From Acidimicrobiaceae bacterium (GTDB taxonomy: Bacteria; Actinomycetota; Acidimicrobiia; Acidimicrobiales; RAAP-2): a stretch of DNA of 64,000 nt. Made by a program: the position numbers and the translations under genes. This document shows, in pieces, positions 58,665 through 64,000 of the stretch. The notes beneath the pieces were generated by a model. The model was given only the letters and a program-made list of their open reading frames with translations. It did no database searches and was not told the DNA's origin. How positions within the stretch are numbered: position 1 is the first letter of the stretch; each line of letters opens with the position of its first letter. Location: the NCBI GenBank assembly GCA_003133685.1, contig PKYQ01000026.1:1-64000 (forward strand), in the 5' to 3' direction.

Positions 58665-60920
58665 CTATTGACGGGCCATGCCCTCGCGAGCGGCCGCTTC
58701 CTTTTCGTCGTTGCTGTCCCGAGAAATCAGTTGGATATCCACCCGCTCGATTCGCCCGTCGAAGGCGAAGTCATCGACGTAGCGCTTGGAGACCGGCGAA
58801 CCGTGATCACGGCCGATGCCCATCGCGATCGTGGAGAAGATCCTCATCACGAACGGGAGATGGAGCGAACCGACGTCTCGACCGTCAATCGTCAGTGTGA
58901 CGTCGGCGTCGCGTCGAGCCCGTCGAAAACGCGCGCCGAGCACCGAGGGGCCGTCGGGCACCTCCTCCGTTGATTCCAAGACGTGATGCTCCATGAAGAT
59001 GTTGTAGTCGAAGACCAATCGGTTGTCCTGTACGAACAGAGCGACCCCCGCGTTCTCGGTACCCATCGCGAGGATCACGCCGCCCCTATCGCGCGCGCGA
59101 TCGACGCGCGCCTCCAAATCCCAGCTCCGCCCCCCGATGCCGGCGGCGGCTGACGGCGGAATCGGATTGAGTGGGGGTAAGTAGGTGTAGTGACGAGAGG
59201 TCGGATGCGGCGAGTAGTCATGCGACCTCGACGCGAACAGCGCCAGTCCGCGGTCGTCCAGGGGCAAGACGCCATATTCCTCGGCCTCGTGCCACCACAG
59301 TTCGACTAACTCTTTAAGTTTCTCGGGTTTCGCCTCGGCGAGGTCTCGGCACTCCGACGGGTCCGCAGCGACGTGATAGAGCTCCCAGCGATCGTCGTCG
59401 AACGCGACGCCCAAGACGTGGCGCGTGACCGCCTTCCACCCTTCGTGGTACATCGCGCGGTGTCCGCCCATCTCGAAGTACTGCGTGATCTTGTGACTCG
59501 GCTCGTCGGCCTGATCAAAGGCGTAGGCCATCGAGGCGCCGGCCATCGGCATCTGTTCCAAGCCGCGGTACGACTCGGGCATGGTGACACCCGCGACCTC
59601 GAGAACCGTCGGCGCGATGTCAGTGACGTAGTGGAACTGGCTCCTCACCTCGCCGCGCGCGGCGATGCCGTCGGGCCAGTGAACGACGAGCGGCACGTGC
59701 ACACCACCCTCGTGCGTGTTCTGCTTGTACCACTTGAATGGCGTGTTCCCGGCCTGGGCCCAGCCCCAGGGGTAGTTCGAGTGACTGCTCGGTCCGCCGA
59801 TGTCCTCGAGATGCATCACGGCCTCATCGGGACTCTCCATCACCATGTTGAAGTACTTCATCTCGTGCAACACGCCAAAGGGTCCGCCCTCTTGGCTCGC
59901 GCCATTGTCGCTCATCAAGAGGATCAACGTGTTATCGAGTTCGCCGATCGTCTTCAGATCCGTGACGAGACGCCCGATCTGGGCGTCGGTGTGCTCTAAG
60001 AAGGCGGCGTAGGCCTCCTGCAGACGTGCGGCGAGCTTCTTCTGATTCTCCGGCAGTTCGTCCCACGGCTCCACGCCGTCGTTTCGCGGCGCGAGCTCGG
60101 TGAACTCCGGGACGATACCCAACTCCATTTGTCGCGCGAACCACTTCGAGCGCGCGACGTCCCATCCTTCGTCGTAACGGCCGCGGTGACGCTCGAGGTA
60201 TTCCGGCGGCGCCTGATGCGGCGCGTGCGTCGCGCCGAAGGCGAGATAGGTGAAGAAGGGTCGGTCGGGACGGACGGATTTGGCGTCGTGGATGAAACCG
60301 ATCGCGTGGTCGACGAGGTCCTCACTCAGGTGGTACCCGTCGGCCACACTCTTGGGTCGCTCGACTCGATGGTTGTCGTACGTGAGGTCCGGCGCGAACT
60401 GGTCGGTCTCGCCGTCGAGGAATCCGTAGTACCGGTCGAAGCCTCGTTGCAGGGGCCACTGGTCGAAGGGACCGGCCGAGGACGAGTTCTCCATCGACAC
60501 GAGATGCCACTTGCCTACGGCGAAGGTCGTGTAGCCATCTTCACGCAAGACTTCGGCCATCGTGGCGGCGTGGTTCGAGATCTGTCCGCGCATGCTGGGA
60601 AAGCCGGTGCTCCAGTTCGAGAGACCGCGCATGCCCACACTGTGATGATTTCTTCCCGTCAGTAACGCCGCGCGAGTCGGTGAACAAAGTGGCGTGACGT
60701 GAAAGTTCGAAAAACGAAGTCCGTCGGCGGCGAGCTCGTCAATGTTCGGGGTGACGAGGTCCGACCCGAAACAGTTGAAGTGAGAGAACCCGAGGTCGTC
60801 GATGAGGATTACGACGATGTTCGGTGCGTTCTCTTTGGGGTGCGTCGGCGTGGGCCACCACGGTTCCGACTCGGCGACCGTGTTGCCGATCGTTCCCTCA
60901 AATCGCTCGTACTGCTTCAC
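58665..60920 (-). CDS. Arylsulfatase-type sulfatase
   Basis: From a GTG at 60920 (GAGGGGAG upstream) the protein has 751 residues. The sulfatase domain begins NIVVILIDDLGFSHFNCFGS (metal Asp pair). The formylglycine motif is TPLCSPTRAALLTGR with Cys79, which needs an FGE activating enzyme. Later motifs are VGKWHLV, a metal site LMSDNGASQEGGPFG and a C-terminal beta-sandwich region. No signal peptide is visible. It cleaves sulfate esters. The gene is 4 bp upstream of the haloalkane dehalogenase gene. Confidence 0.92.
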   Translation of the reverse strand: MKQYERFEGTIGNTVAESEPWWPTPTHPKENAPNIVVILIDDLGFSHFNCFGSDLVTPNIDELAADGLRFSNFHVTPLCSPTRAALLTGRNHHSVGMRGLSNWSTGFPSMRGQISNHAATMAEVLREDGYTTFAVGKWHLVSMENSSSAGPFDQWPLQRGFDRYYGFLDGETDQFAPDLTYDNHRVERPKSVADGYHLSEDLVDHAIGFIHDAKSVRPDRPFFTYLAFGATHAPHQAPPEYLERHRGRYDEGWDVARSKWFARQMELGIVPEFTELAPRNDGVEPWDELPENQKKLAARLQEAYAAFLEHTDAQIGRLVTDLKTIGELDNTLILLMSDNGASQEGGPFGVLHEMKYFNMVMESPDEAVMHLEDIGGPSSHSNYPWGWAQAGNTPFKWYKQNTHEGGVHVPLVVHWPDGIAARGEVRSQFHYVTDIAPTVLEVAGVTMPESYRGLEQMPMAGASMAYAFDQADEPSHKITQYFEMGGHRAMYHEGWKAVTRHVLGVAFDDDRWELYHVAADPSECRDLAEAKPEKLKELVELWWHEAEEYGVLPLDDRGLALFASRSHDYSPHPTSRHYTYLPPLNPIPPSAAAGIGGRSWDLEARVDRARDRGGVILAMGTENAGVALFVQDNRLVFDYNIFMEHHVLESTEEVPDGPSVLGARFRRARRDADVTLTIDGRDVGSLHLPFVMRIFSTIAMGIGRDHGSPVSKRYVDDFAFDGRIERVDIQLISRDSNDEKEAAAREGMARQ

Positions 60921-60971
60921 CACTCTCCCCTCGAACACCGTTCACGCTAGGCCACCTCACGGCGTGACCAA

Positions 60972-61901
60972 TTACGAGTGCTGAATCATCGCCGAGACCA
61001 CGTCGCGATCGGGACACGACGCCGGACCGAGGACCGAGATGGCGATGGCCGACGCCGCGTTCCCTCGTCGTGCCGCTTCGATGACGTCGGTACCCAGCGC
61101 CAATTCGGCGAGAAAGACACCGGAGTGCGTGTCGCCCGCGCCGTTCGTATCGACGACGGTGACCTTGAAACCGTCCACGTGCACGGGTTCATCGCCCTTC
61201 GTCAACACGGTGCAGCCACTTTCGCCGTGGCGCACGACGACGCCGGCGCGACCGGTCTGTTCGGCAAGCGCCACGACGGACTCCTTCAACGAGTCCTCAC
61301 CGGTCAGCGACGAGGCTTCGGTGTCATTGCACAGCGTCCAGTCGGCACGTTCCAGAACGGCCCGTAGGTTTATTCTCGGAATGTCCATCACTCGGTTGCT
61401 CGGATCGAAGGCGACCACCACATCCTCGCTCAGGCCCTCCAACCACTCGAGAACGATCTCGCCCGAACCTGGATACATCACGTTGTAGCCAGAGACGAGC
61501 ACGTAGTCAGCACTACGGACGTCAAGTGATGACAAGTCAGAGGATCGAAGCGAACCTTCGGCTCCAGGCGACGTGATGAACGTGCGCTCGCCGTCATCGT
61601 CGATCAACGCCACGCAAAATCCGGCGTCGCGCGTCTCGTCAGCTTCAATGGACTCAATCACGTTGTCTTGATCTAGGGACGAACGCGCGATTGAAGAGAA
61701 TGGTCCGCGACCGAGTCGTCCGGCGTACACCGCCGAGACGCCCTGTCGTGCGGCGGCGCTCATGGCGTTGTACCCACCACCAGTCGCAGTCAGGTGTTCG
61801 CTCGCCAGGACGTCGGAGCCGCTCGCGGGAACATGAGCGATGCGCAGGACGATGTCGATCATGACCGTGTCGAGACAGAACAGTCGGGCCGAAGGACTCA
61901 C
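60972..61901 (-). CDS. PfkB-family kinase (sugar or nucleoside)
   Basis: The 309-aa ribokinase-fold protein has FCLDTVMIDIVLRIAHVPAS at the start, ATGGGYNAMSAAARQGVSAV (first signature), and DTNGAGDTHSGVFLAELALG with the catalytic Asp (second signature). It is divergent from an NCS1 nucleobase permease gene, with about 120 bp and a palindrome between. Kinase plus permease suggests uptake and phosphorylation of a nucleoside or related compound. This is inference. Confidence 0.85.
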   Translation of the reverse strand: MSPSARLFCLDTVMIDIVLRIAHVPASGSDVLASEHLTATGGGYNAMSAAARQGVSAVYAGRLGRGPFSSIARSSLDQDNVIESIEADETRDAGFCVALIDDDGERTFITSPGAEGSLRSSDLSSLDVRSADYVLVSGYNVMYPGSGEIVLEWLEGLSEDVVVAFDPSNRVMDIPRINLRAVLERADWTLCNDTEASSLTGEDSLKESVVALAEQTGRAGVVVRHGESGCTVLTKGDEPVHVDGFKVTVVDTNGAGDTHSGVFLAELALGTDVIEAARRGNAASAIAISVLGPASCPDRDVVSAMIQHS

Positions 61902-61965
61902 GAGTTCACCCTAATGAGTGCCTCGATCGCCCTCGAAAGCACGTGGATAATTTGGCTACGACAAC

Positions 61966-61980
61966 ACGCACGACGTGCGT
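61966..61980. promoter_or_regulatory. Palindrome between kinase and permease genes, possible operator
   Basis: ACGCACGACGTGCGT is a perfect 6-bp inverted repeat with a 3-bp centre. It sits in the divergent intergenic region, 43 bp before the permease start. A GATAAT at 61946-61951 could be a -10 for the permease gene, placing the palindrome just downstream of the start site. No regulator gene is adjacent. Confidence 0.45.
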
Positions 61981-62022
61981 AAAATCGACGCAAGCGACGC
62001 GCGGTGTCGCGAAAGGGGTGCT

Positions 62023-63510
62023 GTGAGCGAAGTCTCAGAAGTAGTCGGTGCTGGCAACGCCGGTGCGTTGCGTATTGAAGAGAACGGCATCAACGTCATC
62101 ACCGAAGGCGAGCGCAAGGGCGAGCCCCGACAGCTTTTTTGGCCGTGGTTCGGGGCCAACGTGTCGGTCCTAGGACTGAGTTACGGCGCGTACATCTTGG
62201 GATTTGGCATCTCCTTCTGGCAGGCGCTGATCGTCGGCATCGTCGGCATCGTCGTCAGCTTCGTACTGTGCGGCATCATCGCGACCGCGGGAAAGCGCGG
62301 TTCGGCGCCCACGATGGTGCTCAGTCGAGCCGCGTACGGCGTTCGGGGAAACCGTCTTCCGTCCTTCATCTCGTGGCTGCTCTGCGTTGGGTGGGAGACC
62401 GTCCTCATGGTCATCGCCGTGCTCGCGACCTCGACGGTCTTCACACGCCTCGGTTGGGGCGGCGGCGACGGTGTCAAGGCCGTGGCCATGGTCGTCATCG
62501 CGGCATTGATCATCGGCGGCGGCGTCATGGGCTTTGACTTGATCATGCGGATGCAGGCTGCGATCACCGTTATCACCGGCATCCTCACGGTCTTTTTCAT
62601 CGTGCTCACGTTCAAACACGTCAGTTGGCACGTCGTGTCGCACGTGCACAGTGGTACGACACAAAGTCTCATCGGTGCCCTCGTCTTCGTGATGACGGGC
62701 TTCGGCCTGGGATGGGTCAACGCGGCGGCTGACTATTCGCGCTACTTGCCACGCAAGGCGTCGACCAGCGGCGTTGTCTGGTGGACGACGTTCGGTTCGT
62801 CGATTGCGCCCGTCATCCTCGTCTTCTTCGGTCTCCTCTTGGCCGGTTCCTCGTCGACGCTCAGTTCAGCAATTGGCAACGACCCCGTCGGAGCGTTGGC
62901 CACGCTCTTGCCGACGTGGTTCCTCGTCCCCTTCGTGATCGTCGCGGTCCTCGGACTGGTTGGCGGCGCCGTGCTCGATATCTACTCCTCCGGCCTCTCG
63001 CTACTTTCGGCCGGTATCAAAATCCCGCGTTACGCCGCGGCCGGTGTTGATGGCGTGGTGATGGTTATCGGATCGATCTACATCGTCTTCTTTGCGCATA
63101 ACTTTCTCCCGCAGTTCGAAGGATTCTTGATCACGGTCGGCGTCCTCATCGCGGCGTGGTGTGGCGTGTTCCTCGGCGACATGGCCTTACGTCGGAAGGA
63201 CTATTCCGACACCGACCTCTTCAGTAACTCCGGGCGTTACGGTGACGTACGACTCATTCCAGTCATGACGACAATCGTCACCAGTGCCATCGGATGGGGA
63301 CTGGTGACGAACACCGGTGCCTCGTGGCTGACGTGGCAGGGTTACCTGCTCGGACCGTTACACCTTGGCGGCAAGACCGGAAATTGGGCGTACGCGAATC
63401 TCGGGGTCTTCGCCGCGCTGGTGTTGAGCTTCCTCGCAACCGTCGTCTTGACGAGCGGCCAGGTTCGCCAGCAAGAAGAAATCGACACGACGCCAGTTCC
63501 GGTGTCCTGA
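62023..63510 (+). CDS. NCS1-family nucleobase (cytosine/purine) permease
   Basis: From a GTG at 62023 (GAAAGGGG upstream) the protein has 495 residues and about twelve helices. NCS1 landmarks are QLFWPWFGANVSVLGLSYGA in helix 1, APTMVLSRAAYGVRGNRLPS between helices 2 and 3, FGLGWVNAAADYSRYLPRKA at helix 6 and DIYSSGLSLLSAGIKIPRYA at helix 8. It imports a nucleobase or related compound with H+ or Na+. The divergent PfkB kinase is a probable pathway partner. Confidence 0.9.
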   Translation: MSEVSEVVGAGNAGALRIEENGINVITEGERKGEPRQLFWPWFGANVSVLGLSYGAYILGFGISFWQALIVGIVGIVVSFVLCGIIATAGKRGSAPTMVLSRAAYGVRGNRLPSFISWLLCVGWETVLMVIAVLATSTVFTRLGWGGGDGVKAVAMVVIAALIIGGGVMGFDLIMRMQAAITVITGILTVFFIVLTFKHVSWHVVSHVHSGTTQSLIGALVFVMTGFGLGWVNAAADYSRYLPRKASTSGVVWWTTFGSSIAPVILVFFGLLLAGSSSTLSSAIGNDPVGALATLLPTWFLVPFVIVAVLGLVGGAVLDIYSSGLSLLSAGIKIPRYAAAGVDGVVMVIGSIYIVFFAHNFLPQFEGFLITVGVLIAAWCGVFLGDMALRRKDYSDTDLFSNSGRYGDVRLIPVMTTIVTSAIGWGLVTNTGASWLTWQGYLLGPLHLGGKTGNWAYANLGVFAALVLSFLATVVLTSGQVRQQEEIDTTPVPVS

Positions 63511-63653
63511 CCACCGACAATTCAAAGGCATCGTGCACAAAGAGTGTGAGCTCGTTTACGACGGACGGCCTATGAGAATTCACTCAAGCAATACGACGAA
63601 AGTCCTCAAAATCACTGCGTAGACTTGAGGCGGTTGGGTTCAGAGGAGTTGCA

Positions 63654-64000
63654 TTGCGTATCGGTGTTCTTACGGCGGGTGGCGACGCGCCCGGCCTCAA
63701 CGCGGCTATTCGGGCCATTGGCCAGATGGCCCTTCGAGACGGTCACGAAATCATCGGTATCGCCAACGGCTGGGCCGGACTGGCCAGCGAATACGCCGGT
63801 CGTCCGCTCCATGCCAGCGACCTCCAGGGCGTCATCGCCCAAGGCGGAACGTTGCTCGGTACCGCGCGCTACAACCTCGACAGCCCGGCGGGCGGTCGAG
63901 AACGGGTGCTGGCCGCCATCGATGAGCATCTCGACGCGTTGATCTCAATTGGCGGCGACGGTACGCACCGAATTTCGACGTGGCTGGCCGATCACGGGGC
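63654..64000 (+). CDS. pfkA: 6-phosphofructokinase, N-terminal part (cut by right window edge)
   Basis: The frame starts at a TTG with GAGGAG 5 nt upstream and runs off the edge after 115 codons. It begins MRIGVLTAGGDAPGLNAAIR, the ATP-binding loop of PfkA. It continues with GTLLGTARYNL and ALISIGGDGTHRIS, where Asp of GGDGT binds Mg2+. It phosphorylates fructose 6-phosphate. In the GGDGT motif the next residue is His, where ATP-dependent enzymes usually have Ser (GGDGS) or Thr; this bears on donor choice (ATP versus PPi). Confidence 0.93.
   Translation, partial: MRIGVLTAGGDAPGLNAAIRAIGQMALRDGHEIIGIANGWAGLASEYAGRPLHASDLQGVIAQGGTLLGTARYNLDSPAGGRERVLAAIDEHLDALISIGGDGTHRISTWLADHG

Overview
The window looks like chromosomal DNA of a high-GC actinobacterium, most likely of the class Acidimicrobiia (inference). 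The main evidence is gene order. Two blocks reproduce the arrangement known from Mycobacterium tuberculosis Rv1003-Rv1026. Block one (3.4-15.9 kb) is ppx/gppA, DUF501, ftsB-like, eno, mazG, a SurA-like gene, mfd, pth, rplY, prs, glmU. Block two (22.6-28.7 kb) is ispE, rsmA, a cell-wall gene in the rpfB position, tatD, metG, rsmI. Two actinobacterial mini ribosomal proteins (bS22-like, 33 aa; bL37-like, 27 aa), many GTG starts, ATGA/GTGA coupled genes and apparently leaderless genes fit this placement. Genus cannot be told from the sequence.

Layout. 1-1067 (-): N-terminal part of a TnpB/Cas12-type RuvC nuclease running off the left edge. 1.4-3.4 kb: NlpC/P60 wall hydrolase and a GNAT. 3.4-15.9 kb: housekeeping block one. 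15.9-19.0 kb: alpha/beta hydrolase, tRNA-Gln and an OmpR-type two-component system. 19.1-22.6 kb: a flavin/haem/iron-sulfur electron-transfer operon (Thr-rich anchored protein, ApbE, frameshifted ferric-reductase-like membrane protein, NuoF-like protein, ferredoxin). 22.6-28.8 kb: housekeeping block two. 28.8-36 kb: GDPD, small membrane proteins, CtaG, a PfkB kinase, aminopeptidase N, a GDT1-like transporter and a methyltransferase. 36-39.2 kb: a coupled glycosyltransferase, methyltransferase and alpha/alpha-barrel operon. 39.3-40.6 kb: acyl-CoA dehydrogenase. 40.6-43.7 kb: an arsenic-resistance divergon with visible ArsR operators. 43.8-51.5 kb: accessory genes, including a P450 followed by two remnants of a second P450 that flank a cis-prenyltransferase. 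51.5-55.8 kb: pstSCAB with a PHO-box-like site and a perfect 18-bp inverted repeat at the start of pstC. 55.8-64 kb: small zinc-ribbon protein, thymidine kinase-GrpB fusion, TrmO-like protein, haloalkane dehalogenase, sulfatase, a divergent PfkB kinase/NCS1 permease pair, and the start of 6-phosphofructokinase.

How the genes work together. The conserved blocks cover glycolysis, nucleotide and peptidoglycan precursors, translation and transcription-coupled repair. The arsenic genes form a complete path: arsenate reduction, arsenite export and organoarsenical demethylation under ArsR control. The pst genes form one coupled high-affinity phosphate importer. The 19-22.6 kb operon can be read as a chain from NAD(P)H through FMN and Fe-S to membrane haem and an exported, possibly flavinylated, acceptor (inference).

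Most notable for follow-up: the TnpB/Cas12-like gene and its structured upstream region, the thymidine kinase-GrpB fusion, the split P450 remnant around uppS, the pstC hairpin, the GlmU without acetyltransferase active site, the PASTA-RlpA protein in the rpfB position, and the electron-transfer operon with a one-base frameshift.
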